Source of the DNA: Marinomonas sp. UCMA 3892
Lineage (GTDB): Bacteria; Pseudomonadota; Gammaproteobacteria; Pseudomonadales; Marinomonadaceae
Length of the DNA: 64,000 bases
Assembly: GCF_012726345.1 (NCBI RefSeq)
Contig: NZ_PTXN01000021.1
Coordinates: 1-64,000 of the forward strand
Direction: 5' to 3'
Shown here: in pieces, positions 14,463 to 22,966 of the stretch
Layout of the letters: every line of letters starts with the position of its first letter
Numbering within the stretch: the first letter of the stretch is position 1
The notes under the pieces: model-generated
The model's input: the letters and a program-made list of their open reading frames with translations, nothing else
What the model was told of the DNA's origin: nothing
The model's database searches: none
Made by a program: the position numbers and the translations under genes

Positions 14463-15143
14463 ATGTCAATTTGGGGACTTATCGCCAGTGCTAGTTTTGT
14501 TGTTCAGCTTGTGATGCTGATACTGCTAGCTGCTTCCATTTTTTCATGGATTGTAATATTTCAAAGAATTCGTGTTTTGAAAGAAGCAAAAAAAGTGCGT
14601 ACTGCATTTGAGGAAAGTTTTTGGTCGGGCATCGATCTTAGTCAGCTTTATCGCAAGCTCACACAAGAAGGTCGTAAAGTGGAAGGTATGGAGAATATCT
14701 TTACCTCAGGTATTAAAGAATTCACTCGATTAAGACAGAGTCATAATGTTGATCCAGAAGCCATTATGGATGGTGTTCAAAGAGCAATGCGAGTAGCACT
14801 TTACCGGGAAGAAGAAAAGCTAGATCAACATCTACCATTCTTGGCAACAGTGGGTTCAACGAGTCCTTACATTGGTTTGTTTGGTACTGTTTGGGGCATT
14901 ATGCATTCCTTTATCGGTCTTGCAGAAGTTCAACAAGCAACGTTGGCAACAGTTGCACCGGGTATCGCTGAGGCTTTAATTGCGACAGCTATAGGTTTAG
15001 CTGCAGCCATTCCTGCTGTAATTGCTTACAACCGGTTTTCATCTACAGCTGAATCTTTAGGTTCTAGTTATGAAAACTTTGCAGATGAATTTACTAGCAT
15101 TCTACATCGCAAGGTGCATGTTAGAGAGGGAGGCGCTGTATAG
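14463..15143 (+). CDS. tolQ: Tol-Pal system inner-membrane protein TolQ
   Basis: A 226-aa inner-membrane protein of the MotA/TolQ/ExbB family, part of the proton-driven TolQRA motor that pulls the outer membrane inward during division. The first transmembrane helix is near residues 10-35. Two more, around 125-150 and 160-190, bracket FLATVGSTSPYIGLFGTVWGIM and the conserved AEALIATAIGLAAAIPAV segment. It follows ruvB by 9 bp, and its TAG stop overlaps the GTG start of tolR. The ybgC gene that precedes tolQ in many relatives is missing here. Confidence 0.96.
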   Translation: MSIWGLIASASFVVQLVMLILLAASIFSWIVIFQRIRVLKEAKKVRTAFEESFWSGIDLSQLYRKLTQEGRKVEGMENIFTSGIKEFTRLRQSHNVDPEAIMDGVQRAMRVALYREEEKLDQHLPFLATVGSTSPYIGLFGTVWGIMHSFIGLAEVQQATLATVAPGIAEALIATAIGLAAAIPAVIAYNRFSSTAESLGSSYENFADEFTSILHRKVHVREGGAV

Positions 15144-15571
15144 TGGCTCGCTCAAGAAGAAGAAACAAACGTCGCCCGATGGCTGAAATCAATGTGGTTC
15201 CCTATATTGATGTCATGCTCGTACTTTTGGTGATTTTTATGATTACTGCACCAATGTTGACTCAAGGGGTTGATGTTGAACTGCCAAACGCAAATGCAGC
15301 GCCAATTCAAGATACAGAAAATGATGTTATGATTGCCTCTGTTGACTCTAAAGGTAAGTATTATTTAGATGTTGGCGGTAAGCAAGAATCAATCGCTTTA
15401 TCTCAAATACAAGATAGAGTAAGAAAAGTATTAAGCCAAAACCCAAAGATGTCTGTATTAGTAAGAGGGGATAAAAACGTTCCTTATGGCGATGTCATTG
15501 GTCTTATGGTTACACTGCAAAGTGCAGGGGTTCCAAATGTAGGTTTAGTGACTGAGCCGGATAAAAATTAA
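15143..15571 (+). CDS. tolR: Tol-Pal system protein TolR
   Basis: A 142-aa single-pass protein of the ExbD/TolR family. The short cytoplasmic arginine-rich end leads into AEINVVPYIDVMLVLLVIFMI, whose aspartate (D23) is the proton-carrying residue of the motor. The rest is periplasmic. It starts with GTG inside the tolQ stop (TAGTG) and its own stop overlaps the tolA start, so the three genes are translationally coupled. Together with TolQ it energises TolA. Confidence 0.95.
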   Translation: MARSRRRNKRRPMAEINVVPYIDVMLVLLVIFMITAPMLTQGVDVELPNANAAPIQDTENDVMIASVDSKGKYYLDVGGKQESIALSQIQDRVRKVLSQNPKMSVLVRGDKNVPYGDVIGLMVTLQSAGVPNVGLVTEPDKN

Positions 15572-16512
15572 TGAAGTGGTTACGTAGTGATAGTTATAGT
15601 ATCCCAACCGTGCTGGCTATAGGTTTACACGTTGCTATTGTTGTGGCAGGTTTTGTTGCTATTGATTTTAGTGATAATGAAATCCCAAAACCTAAGCGAC
15701 CACCTATTGTTAATGCTACTGTTGTTGATGTCTCTCAAACAATCATAGGTAAAAGAGAGTCTGATGAAAAAGCAGCAAAACAACAGGCCGCAGCATTAGC
15801 AGAAAAAAAGAAAAAAGAAGCTGAGCAGGCACGCAAAAAAGAAACGCAACGTAAGGCATTAGAGGAAAAGCAAAAACAGCTTGCTCAAGCTAAACAGGCA
15901 AAAGAAAAAGCAGAGGCTGAAAAGCAAGAAGCTGAAAGAATGAAAAAAGCAGCCGAACAAAAGCGTATTGCTCAAGAGGCGGAAAGTAAGCGTTTGGCTC
16001 AGGAGCAGGCCGATAAAAAACGTTTAGCTGAAAAAGAAGCCAGTGAGAAGAAAAAACAAGAGCTTGCTCGTAAGGCTGAAGCTGATCGGTTAGCTGAAGA
16101 AGAACGAAAGCGTCAAGAAGAAGCCGCTAAATTGGCGGAGAAAAAGAAAGCTGAAGAGGCCGCTGCCAAAGCTGCCGCAGAAGAGGCTATGCAGCGAGCT
16201 GCTGATGAAGCTCAAATGGTTCAGTCTATCAGTGGGCTAATAAATGATAGGGTTACTGCAGCTTGGATTCGCCCTCCAAGCGCTCGAAATAATATGAAGG
16301 CTCAATTGCGTATTTATTTTTTGCCAAATGGTGAGGTTATGAATGCTCAAATTACGAAAAGTAGTGGAGATGCTTTATTCGATCAAAGAGCAGTTGATGC
16401 TGTTTACAAAGTAAGAAAGATAGAAGAGTTATCGAAAGTAGACTCGTATGTTTTTGAACGTAATTTTCGTCAGGTAGATTTAATTTTTAACCCGCAAGAT
16501 TTGAGAAACTAA
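15571..16512 (+). CDS. tolA: Tol-Pal system protein TolA
   Basis: A 313-aa protein anchored by one N-terminal membrane helix (about residues 12-32). A long Ala/Lys/Glu-rich helix (about 60-215) spans the periplasm, and the C-terminal globular domain (about 220-313, with AAWIRPPSARNNMKAQLRI) contacts TolB and Pal. TolA moves energy from TolQR to the outer membrane. It overlaps tolR and tolB by single bases. The repetitive lysine/alanine codons give the gene a locally purine-rich coding strand. Confidence 0.93.
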   Translation: MKWLRSDSYSIPTVLAIGLHVAIVVAGFVAIDFSDNEIPKPKRPPIVNATVVDVSQTIIGKRESDEKAAKQQAAALAEKKKKEAEQARKKETQRKALEEKQKQLAQAKQAKEKAEAEKQEAERMKKAAEQKRIAQEAESKRLAQEQADKKRLAEKEASEKKKQELARKAEADRLAEEERKRQEEAAKLAEKKKAEEAAAKAAAEEAMQRAADEAQMVQSISGLINDRVTAAWIRPPSARNNMKAQLRIYFLPNGEVMNAQITKSSGDALFDQRAVDAVYKVRKIEELSKVDSYVFERNFRQVDLIFNPQDLRN

Positions 16513-17810
16513 TGATGTTTAAAAAATGCTTGAGTGTTTTATTCACTTGCTTAATATTTATAAGCTCAGCTAGAGCCCAATTAGTTATTGAAATAACAAG
16601 TGGTGCAGATCAATTATTACCTATTGCTGTTGTGCCTTTTGGCTATGAGGGTGTGGATGCATTGCCTGAGGATATTGCTCAAATTGTCGAGGCTGACTTA
16701 GCCCGTAGCGGTTTATTTCAGCCAATTCCTCGCTCTAATATGTTAAGTATGCCATCAAAAGAAGCGGATGTTTTTTATAGGGATTGGCGACTTTTGAAAA
16801 GTGATTATGTTGTTATTGGCGCAATAAAAAAACTACCTAATAATCAATATCGGATTGGTTTTGAGTTATTGAATGTTTTAAGTCAGAAGCCAGTGCAAAA
16901 ACATAGCTCTATTGATGTTAGTGCCAGAAACTTTCGTGATGCTGCTCATTATATTAGTGATAAAGTTTACGAATTATTGACAGGTACAAGAGGCGCATTT
17001 AGTACTAGAATATTATATGTTACTGCAGAAGGAGATAAAAAGGCTCCACTGTTTAAATTGCAAGTTGCAGATGCTGATGGGCATCGCCCTCAGGTTGTTG
17101 TCGAATCTAAAGAGCCAATATTATCTCCGTCATGGAGTATGGATGGTAGAAAAATTGCTTATGTAATGTTTAGAAATCGACGCCCAAATATTTTCATTCA
17201 AGAATTAGCAACTGGGAAGCGTCAACAGATTGCGCAATTTAGAGGGTTAAACGGTGCACCAGCTTGGTCACCTGATGGAAAAAAATTAGCACTGGTTCTT
17301 TCTAAAGATAATAATCCTGAAATTTATACTTTAGACATCGCCACACAGAAACTTGAGCGTATGACAAACCATTATGCTATAGATACCGAACCAAGCTGGG
17401 AGCCAGATGGTAAGGGAATTGTATTCACATCTGATCGAGGCGGAAATCCGCAGATATATCGATTAGATGTAAATAGTAAGCGTGTAGAGAGGGTTACTTT
17501 TGAAGGTGACCTAAATACCAGAGCGAGAATGACGCCAGATGGTCGTTATCTTGTAACGGTTCAAAAGAATGATGGTAATTATCATATTGCGCTTCAAGAT
17601 ATGAAAACTGGCCGAGTTCAAATTCTCACAGAGACTTACTTAGATGAATCGCCAAGCATTGCGCCAAATGGTAGCATGGTGATGTATGCCACAACCTATC
17701 AAGGAAAGGGTATCTTAGCCGTAGTATCCGTTGATGGGCTTGTAAAATATAGGTTACCATCAGCTGACGGAGATGTACGTGAACCATCTTGGTCCCCGTA
17801 TTTCAAATAA
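16512..17810 (+). CDS. tolB: Tol-Pal system beta-propeller protein TolB
   Basis: A 432-aa periplasmic protein. A signal peptide ends at ARA-Q (about residue 22). The N-terminal domain (about 23-160) is followed by a six-bladed propeller with repeated SWSMDGRKIAY, AWSPDGKKLAL and SWEPDGKGIVF-type blades that bind Pal. Length and layout are standard. Two adjacent ATGs, at 16512 and 16515, could serve as start. It releases Pal from peptidoglycan and relays TolA action. It lies in the coupled tol operon. Confidence 0.95.
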   Translation: MMFKKCLSVLFTCLIFISSARAQLVIEITSGADQLLPIAVVPFGYEGVDALPEDIAQIVEADLARSGLFQPIPRSNMLSMPSKEADVFYRDWRLLKSDYVVIGAIKKLPNNQYRIGFELLNVLSQKPVQKHSSIDVSARNFRDAAHYISDKVYELLTGTRGAFSTRILYVTAEGDKKAPLFKLQVADADGHRPQVVVESKEPILSPSWSMDGRKIAYVMFRNRRPNIFIQELATGKRQQIAQFRGLNGAPAWSPDGKKLALVLSKDNNPEIYTLDIATQKLERMTNHYAIDTEPSWEPDGKGIVFTSDRGGNPQIYRLDVNSKRVERVTFEGDLNTRARMTPDGRYLVTVQKNDGNYHIALQDMKTGRVQILTETYLDESPSIAPNGSMVMYATTYQGKGILAVVSVDGLVKYRLPSADGDVREPSWSPYFK

Positions 17811-17829
17811 AGACATTGAGGAGTGAATA

Positions 17830-18408
17830 ATGAGTGTAACAAAACTAGGTAAGTTTGCTGTAATTGGTTTGTCTGCAGCTTGGATTGCAGGTTGTAGCAC
17901 AACAGCAACAGATACTGATTCTTCAACTGTTGCTGAAGATGCCAATTCTACTGAGCAAACAAATGGAGCTGCTGAAAACACTGATCAAGCATTCGGTGCT
18001 GGTCAAGGTGATGCAATGACAAGTGTTATTGTTGAAGAAGAAGTTACCACGAATGATAATGGTATGGATTCTTTAGCTGGTGTTCAAACCGTATTCTATT
18101 TTGATTTTGATAAATCAATTGTGCGTCCAGAATCTCGTGAAGCTCTAGCAAAGCACGCTGAATACTTAGTATCACACCCAGATGCACGTATAGTATTAGA
18201 AGGTCATGCTGATGAGCGTGGTACTCGCGAATACAACATGGCTCTAGGTGAGCGTCGTGCTAAAGCAATTAGTCGTTATTTGACAATCCAAGGTGTTGCT
18301 GCTTCACAAATTGAAACAGTTAGCTTTGGTGAAGAAGTTCCTGTTGCCTTCGGTCATGACAGTAACGCTTGGCAGTTAAACCGTCGAGTTGAAGTTCGTT
18401 ACGAATAA
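17830..18408 (+). CDS. pal: Peptidoglycan-associated lipoprotein Pal
   Basis: A 192-aa outer-membrane lipoprotein. The lipobox IAGC (cysteine at about residue 22) is followed by an acidic Thr/Ser-rich linker. The OmpA-like domain (about 85-192), with FYFDFDKSIVRPES and GHADERGTREYNMALGERRA, binds the diaminopimelate of peptidoglycan. It sits 19 bp after tolB, with GAGG before the ATG, and its stop overlaps cpoB. Pal links the outer membrane to the wall and gathers at the septum through the Tol motor. Confidence 0.96.
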   Translation: MSVTKLGKFAVIGLSAAWIAGCSTTATDTDSSTVAEDANSTEQTNGAAENTDQAFGAGQGDAMTSVIVEEEVTTNDNGMDSLAGVQTVFYFDFDKSIVRPESREALAKHAEYLVSHPDARIVLEGHADERGTREYNMALGERRAKAISRYLTIQGVAASQIETVSFGEEVPVAFGHDSNAWQLNRRVEVRYE

Positions 18409-19196
18409 TGAACCCTAAAGTCGTAAGAATTCGCTCTTTCGCAATGGCGCTGTGTTTCACAGCGCCATTTGCGCTAGCTGAAGCTCAAATGGCAAGTGGC
18501 GGGCTTTCCCCCAATGCCGCTGCAGACCTACTCTTTCAATTGGAAACACTGCAACAGGAGGTTCAAAGCCTTCGTGGACAGTTGGAAAATCAAGGTCATG
18601 AATTAAAGCTAATGAAAGAGAACCAAAGAGATCGCTATATTGATCTTGATAAACGTATATCTTTACTTATGTCTGCATCTGCGAGCGAGCCAAAGTATTC
18701 TTCTGCTCCAGCGCCAAGAGTAGAGCAATCGGTTACTCAAACGTCGGTAGAAAAAGTAAATAATTCAACTAATACGTTAGTGGCTTCGCCTTTAGCGCCG
18801 ATTAGTTTGCAGCCACCAACTGCGCAAGCTCAACAAGCTTATAATGATGCTTATAATTTAATTCGTCAGAGAAACTTTGATGAAGCGGAAACCGCATTTT
18901 CAAAGTTTGTTAAAGACTATCCTGACAACTCTTTAACAGGGAATGGTTATTATTGGTTGGGAGAAGTTAAATTGGTTCAAGGTAAGTCTAAGGAAGCAAT
19001 AGAGGCATTTTCTACTGTTATTCAAAACTTTCCAGGACATAGCAAAGAACAAGATTCATTATATAAGTTAGGTACGGTTAGCGATCAGCTTGGTGACACA
19101 GCAAAAGCTAAGTCCTATTTACAAGATGTAATTAGACGTTTTCCCGATAGTAAAGCTGCTAAACTAGCTGCAGGGTATTTGAGTAAAATTAAATAA
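18408..19196 (+). CDS. cpoB: Cell division coordinator CpoB (YbgF)
   Basis: A 262-aa periplasmic protein. A signal peptide (about residues 1-26) leads into a short coiled coil (FQLETLQQEVQSLRGQLENQ) used for trimer formation. A low-complexity linker follows. Tetratricopeptide repeats fill the C-terminal half (ARQAYNDAYNLI-type start, then GYYWLGEVKLVQGKSKEAIEAF and related units). CpoB ties peptidoglycan synthesis to Tol constriction. It is the last gene of the tol operon; no hairpin terminator is visible before the tRNA genes. Confidence 0.93.
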   Translation: MNPKVVRIRSFAMALCFTAPFALAEAQMASGGLSPNAAADLLFQLETLQQEVQSLRGQLENQGHELKLMKENQRDRYIDLDKRISLLMSASASEPKYSSAPAPRVEQSVTQTSVEKVNNSTNTLVASPLAPISLQPPTAQAQQAYNDAYNLIRQRNFDEAETAFSKFVKDYPDNSLTGNGYYWLGEVKLVQGKSKEAIEAFSTVIQNFPGHSKEQDSLYKLGTVSDQLGDTAKAKSYLQDVIRRFPDSKAAKLAAGYLSKIK

Positions 19197-19197
19197 C

Positions 19198-19225
19198 TTG
19201 CATTTCTCAGCGGGCTCTGTAATAT
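19198..19225 (+). promoter_or_regulatory. Promoter of the tRNA-Lys genes
   Basis: TTGCAT (19198-19203) and TAATAT (19220-19225) are 16 bp apart and would start transcription about 6 bases before the first tRNA. The -35 overlaps the very end of the intergenic space after cpoB. Confidence 0.55.
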
Positions 19226-19237
19226 ACGCAACCCGTT

Positions 19238-19313
19238 GGGTCGTTAGCTCAGTTGGTAGAGCAGTTGACTTTTAATCAATTGGTCACTGGTTCGAATCCA
19301 GTACGACCCACCA
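19238..19313 (+). tRNA. tRNA-Lys (anticodon TTT), copy 1
   Basis: A 76-base gene with encoded CCA. The acceptor stem GGGTCGT/ACGACCC, D-loop AGTTGGTAGA, anticodon loop CTTTTAA with TTT at 19271-19273, and the T-arm GGTTCGAATCC are all visible. It is nearly identical to E. coli tRNA-Lys. Confidence 0.97.
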
Positions 19314-19342
19314 ACTTCTTTTTATTCCTTTTTGTGATTTTT

Positions 19343-19418
19343 GGGTCGTTAGCTCAGTTGGTAGAGCAGTTGACTTTTAATCAATTGGTCACTGGTTCGA
19401 ATCCAGTACGACCCACCA
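19343..19418 (+). tRNA. tRNA-Lys (anticodon TTT), copy 2
   Basis: Identical over all 76 bases to the copy 29 bp upstream, including the encoded CCA; only the spacer differs. The pair is probably made as one transcript from the promoter before copy 1. No hairpin terminator follows, so the transcript may continue into nadA. Confidence 0.97.
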
Positions 19419-19459
19419 AAAACACTCATTCCGCTCCCAGTTTCTTAAGGGGTAATGAT

Positions 19460-20506
19460 ATGTCCGAACTTTTTGATAAAGCAGCACTTCGCAATACAGT
19501 TCAAAAATATTTGTCTGAAGCAGAAAAAAGTCTTGAAATAAAATCTGTCGACGACGATCAAATTCGCGACGAGATCAAGTCTTTACTTAAGCAAAAAAAT
19601 GCCGTGTTAGTTGCTCATTACTATACTGAAGATGCGATTCAAGAGCTCGCAGAAGAGACTGGCGGAATAATAGCAGACTCATTAGAGATGGCACGTTTTG
19701 GTGCAAATCATGATGCTAAGACTCTTGTGGTTGCCGGCGTTAAATTTATGGGTGAGACCGCAAAAATACTGAGCCCAGAAAAAACTATTTTAATGCCTAC
19801 ACTTGAAGCAACATGTTCACTGGATATTGGTTGCCCGATCGGCGAGTTTTCAGCTTTTTGCGACCAACATCCAGATAGAAAAGTGGTTGTATATGCAAAC
19901 ACTTCAGCTGCAGTTAAAGCGAGAGCGGATTGGGTCGTAACCTCTAGCATAGCTTTAGATGTTGTAAATCATCTTGTAGAGCAGGGCGAAAAAATTATTT
20001 GGGCACCCGACCAGCATCTAGGTGGTTATATCCAGCGTGAAACTCGCGCAGATATGATTCTTTGGGATGGCGCCTGTATTGTTCATGAAGAGTTCAAAGC
20101 AAAAGGTATTTTGGATCTAAAAGCGATATATCCAGATGCTGCAGTACTTGTTCATCCAGAATCTCCAGAAGCGGTTGTTGAGGTAGCTGATGTTGTAGGC
20201 TCTACATCTCAGTTGCTAAATGCGTCAAAGAATATGCCAAATGATACCTTCATTGTCGCCACAGACAGGGGTATTTTTTACAAAATGAAGCAAGCATCAC
20301 CAAATAAACGTTTCGTAGAGGCCCCTACGGCTGGCTCTGGCGCAAATTGTCGTAGTTGTGCGCATTGTCCTTGGATGGCATTAAATAGCTTGGAAATGCT
20401 TCGTAACTCGCTCAGAGATAGCTCAGGTGAAATTCATGTGCCTGAAGAAACCAGAATTAAAGCTTTGATTCCGCTACAGCGAATGCTTGATTTTCAGGTA
20501 AAGTAG
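19460..20506 (+). CDS. nadA: Quinolinate synthase A
   Basis: A 348-aa iron-sulfur enzyme that condenses iminoaspartate with dihydroxyacetone phosphate to make quinolinate, a step of de novo NAD synthesis. The three conserved cysteines that hold the 4Fe-4S cluster lie in the CSLDIGC region and the CRSCAHCPW segment (about residues 290-300). AHYYTEDAIQELA and GGIIADSLEMARFG are family signatures. ATG at 19460 follows AAGGGG. The reading frame stays open upstream through both tRNA genes, but that part cannot be coding. It starts 41 bp after tRNA-Lys copy 2. Confidence 0.96.
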   Translation: MSELFDKAALRNTVQKYLSEAEKSLEIKSVDDDQIRDEIKSLLKQKNAVLVAHYYTEDAIQELAEETGGIIADSLEMARFGANHDAKTLVVAGVKFMGETAKILSPEKTILMPTLEATCSLDIGCPIGEFSAFCDQHPDRKVVVYANTSAAVKARADWVVTSSIALDVVNHLVEQGEKIIWAPDQHLGGYIQRETRADMILWDGACIVHEEFKAKGILDLKAIYPDAAVLVHPESPEAVVEVADVVGSTSQLLNASKNMPNDTFIVATDRGIFYKMKQASPNKRFVEAPTAGSGANCRSCAHCPWMALNSLEMLRNSLRDSSGEIHVPEETRIKALIPLQRMLDFQVK

Positions 20507-20527
20507 TTGATTTTAGTTTAGGGGTGG

Positions 20528-22042
20528 CTAATTATTTAGCGTCCCTAAATATTTCATTTCTAAATCTGAAAATGCCAACTGAAGGCGATCGCATTCAAGG
20601 CTTTTTTTATTATATGTGGCTCTAAGAGTTTGATAATCCTTGCTTGATACCATCTCAGATAATTTCTTTTTTAGCTCAGTAGTTGTATGAACTAGCTGTC
20701 TATTTTTTTCCCTTTGCTCTAAAAGAGGTTTTGGCTGACTTCTAGAGCCATGAACACCAGTTAATCCAAGCGTCTCTATTTTTTGCTTTAATTCATTATT
20801 AGTATTTTCAGCAGACTCTAATTCTTGCGCCAATAGAGTGACGCAGGTTTCTGATTCTTGGAGTAAGCGTTCTAGCATTTTTGCATCTTTATCTTGTTCT
20901 ATAAGACTAACTGATGACATGTTTTCAAGTGCAGTGTTTAAGCCATCACGCAATGAGCCAAGGGTTTCTTTTTTATTGGCACTTAAAGCTTGTAAATTAC
21001 CAATTGCTGTTTCATTACTTTTGCTTAACTGCTTTTCTAATTCAGCAAGTTTTGCATCTTTCACGCTAATATCTTGTCTTAGTGAAGCAATGGATAAATT
21101 TGAAGTTTCAAGTTCTGCTTCTAATTGCAGTATTAGTGTTTGCGATTCTTTAGACATGCGCTCCATTTTGGTTATGGCAACTTTTTGGGCCTCTATGGCT
21201 GCATGTGTATTCTTGTTTTTATAGGCTTTATCTATTTCACTTTTAAGTTGCTCAATTACCATTTTTTGCCGATCAGAGAGGCTGCTTAAGCTAGAAATTT
21301 GTTTAAAGGAAGCATCGCGTATCGCTTTTTCTTGTTTTTGAGCGGTTGGGATCTGCAAATTGAATTCGGCGCTACTTCCTGTATGTTCCGATTGTTTTTG
21401 TTCTAATTTTTTAATTTTTTTCTGTATATCATCAATTTCAATCTGTAGGCGCCGCTGTTCTGCTTTTTTTATTTCTAGTTGCTTTAAGCGTCTTGTTGCC
21501 CGATCAATATTTTTGCGTAAATCTTCATTTAACAAAGTTTGGTTTTTTGAAAGTGACTCTTTAGTGATTAGTATCTCGGTTGCTTGAAAAAATTCGTCTT
21601 CCATCTCCTTTAGATTTTGATGTAATTCTTTAGGGTTGGTTGTTTGTAATTTAGGTGCTGACAATGCATACAATAAGCTTGATAAGAAACGATTTAATAT
21701 GGGCGTTGGTTTTTCACTAACTTGATTTAACAAAATAGCTCTTTCAGCTTTAAGTACCGTCCCCCAAATTTTCAACCTGTTTATTTCATGCGGATCTAGC
21801 TTACCGGGTACGATAGACTGTGCTGCAAAATTAATCTGCAAATCTAAGTAATGAGCCAATCCCTTATAGGCACCGGAGTCATCTATTCCATCAGTAGGGT
21901 CTAAAGTCTCCTTGGAGGAGGCGTCAGTCTGTTTTTCTAATTTCTTTTTGGCAAGTGAGTGAGACAGCCATAAAAAAACACCATTGGCCAATAGTAGGAA
22001 GGTACTTAACTCAAGCAGCGCCCAAATCAACCACTTTGACAT
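20528..22042 (-). CDS. Membrane-anchored coiled-coil protein, 504 aa
   Basis: I do not recognise the family. One N-terminal membrane helix (about residues 5-27) is followed by a helical cytoplasmic-type region (about 55-150), then long coiled coils (about 150-220 and 240-425) rich in Lys, Glu, Gln and Leu. A basic Ser/Pro/Arg break (HGSRSQPKPLL) near 435 leads into a final helix. Such an anchor-plus-coil plan suits a scaffold for polar, flagellar or chemosensory assemblies, but there is no direct evidence. AGGAG precedes the ATG. A 14/19 Fur-like match lies 33-51 bp upstream. Confidence 0.8.
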   Translation of the reverse strand: MSKWLIWALLELSTFLLLANGVFLWLSHSLAKKKLEKQTDASSKETLDPTDGIDDSGAYKGLAHYLDLQINFAAQSIVPGKLDPHEINRLKIWGTVLKAERAILLNQVSEKPTPILNRFLSSLLYALSAPKLQTTNPKELHQNLKEMEDEFFQATEILITKESLSKNQTLLNEDLRKNIDRATRRLKQLEIKKAEQRRLQIEIDDIQKKIKKLEQKQSEHTGSSAEFNLQIPTAQKQEKAIRDASFKQISSLSSLSDRQKMVIEQLKSEIDKAYKNKNTHAAIEAQKVAITKMERMSKESQTLILQLEAELETSNLSIASLRQDISVKDAKLAELEKQLSKSNETAIGNLQALSANKKETLGSLRDGLNTALENMSSVSLIEQDKDAKMLERLLQESETCVTLLAQELESAENTNNELKQKIETLGLTGVHGSRSQPKPLLEQREKNRQLVHTTTELKKKLSEMVSSKDYQTLRATYNKKSLECDRLQLAFSDLEMKYLGTLNN

Positions 22043-22074
22043 AAAAAACTCCTAGACCCTAAAGTAATAAATAT

Positions 22075-22093
22075 GATATCCATTATCATTAAA
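22075..22093 (-). promoter_or_regulatory. Possible Fur box before the coiled-coil gene
   Basis: On the minus strand this 19-mer matches the Fur consensus at 14 positions with the central TAATGATAAT intact. It lies between divergent genes, the coiled-coil membrane protein and the nitroreductase, so it could act on either. Confidence 0.4.
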
Positions 22094-22153
22094 CTATAGC
22101 AAATCATTATTTTAGCTTGCTGTTTTTCTTATGTTAGCGGAATTAAATATTTT

Positions 22154-22720
22154 ATGAGTAAAGAATTTATAACATTCATGCGTAATCGTGTATCACAGCC
22201 AGTACTTAACTCACCAGCGCCATCCGAAAGTGAATGGGAATTTATTCTGAGTGCTGCCAGTCGCGCTGCGGATCATGGGAATCTTAAACCGTGGCGTTTC
22301 TGTATTTTTGAGGGGGAGGGGCGCGCAAAGCTTGGCCAGATTTATTGGCATCATGCTTTATCTGAAGTTGAACTGATGCCTAGGAGTAAGGAGGATGCTT
22401 TTGTTAAAAAAGCATATCGAGCTCCAGCCGTTTTGCTAATCTATGCGCGAATTCAGGATCACCCAAAAGTCCCTCCAATAGAGCAGATTATGGCTGCTTC
22501 TGCGGCCGCTCAACAAGTTTTATTAGGATTAAATGCACTTGGTTATGGCGGTATATGGCGCAGTGGTCCAGCTTGTTTCACTCAAAAAACAAAAGACCTT
22601 TTATCACTAGAAAAAAATGATCAAATAATTGGGCTAATTTATGCTGGAACGCCAAAAGAAGAATCAACCTTTATCCCAGAGGTAGAGCTTGGTGCTCATT
22701 TAAAATGGGTAAGAGATTAA
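22154..22720 (+). CDS. Nitroreductase family protein (YdjA-like)
   Basis: A 188-aa FMN oxidoreductase of the compact YdjA branch of nitroreductases. RAADHGNLKPWRF (about residues 37-49) is the conserved FMN-phosphate region, and AAAQQVLLGLNALGYGGIWRSG (about 117-138) is the central helix and loop. YdjA-type enzymes reduce nitroaromatics or quinones with NAD(P)H; the natural substrate is unknown. It is divergent from the coiled-coil gene and shares a 111-bp spacer holding a Fur-like box. Confidence 0.88.
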   Translation: MSKEFITFMRNRVSQPVLNSPAPSESEWEFILSAASRAADHGNLKPWRFCIFEGEGRAKLGQIYWHHALSEVELMPRSKEDAFVKKAYRAPAVLLIYARIQDHPKVPPIEQIMAASAAAQQVLLGLNALGYGGIWRSGPACFTQKTKDLLSLEKNDQIIGLIYAGTPKEESTFIPEVELGAHLKWVRD

Positions 22721-22748
22721 TTTTTAAGACGATTTTGATAAAAACTAG

Positions 22749-22777
22749 TTGCAATTCTTTTTCCTCATAACTAGAAT
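22749..22777 (+). promoter_or_regulatory. Promoter of tRNA-Ser(GGA)
   Basis: TTGCAA (22749-22754) and TAGAAT (22772-22777) are exactly 17 bp apart. The bases after the -10 (ACGCGC) form a G+C-rich discriminator, the mark of stringently controlled stable-RNA promoters. The tRNA begins about 30 bases after the predicted start. Confidence 0.65.
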
Positions 22778-22813
22778 ACGCGCACAAATTACGCACTGCG
22801 TATATAAGGTTTT

Positions 22814-22901
22814 GGTGAGCTGTCCGAGTGGCCGAAGGAGCACGCCTGGAAAGCGTGTATGTCGAAAGGCATCAAGAGTTCGAATCTCTTGCTCACCGCC
22901 A
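22814..22901 (+). tRNA. tRNA-Ser (anticodon GGA)
   Basis: An 88-base class II tRNA with encoded CCA. The acceptor stem GGTGAGC pairs with GCTCACC. The anticodon loop CTGGAAA shows GGA at 22848-22850, which reads TCC/TCT. A long variable arm (TGTCGAAAGGCA) is typical of serine tRNAs. Confidence 0.96.
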
Positions 22902-22907
22902 TTTTTT

Positions 22908-22938
22908 AAAAAAAGACATCCTAGGATGTCTTTTTTTT
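22908..22938 (+). terminator. Terminator of tRNA-Ser
   Basis: AAAAAAAGACATCC (22908-22921) pairs perfectly with GGATGTCTTTTTTT (22924-22937), with a two-base centre and a T run. It ends the tRNA and could also end the leftward phosphatase gene. Confidence 0.85.
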
Positions 22939-22966
22939 CGTCTTTAATTTATTGAATTCGTTGTGT

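Noticed and set aside
19238..19418. Direct repeat of 76 bp, first thought to be an array or attachment site
   Set aside because: The repeats are complete tRNA-Lys genes with only 29 bp between; no CRISPR features or integrase gene are present.
19253..19459. Open frame in front of nadA that would add 69 residues
   Set aside because: It runs through both tRNA-Lys genes. The ATG at 19460 has a ribosome binding site and gives the normal NadA N-terminus.
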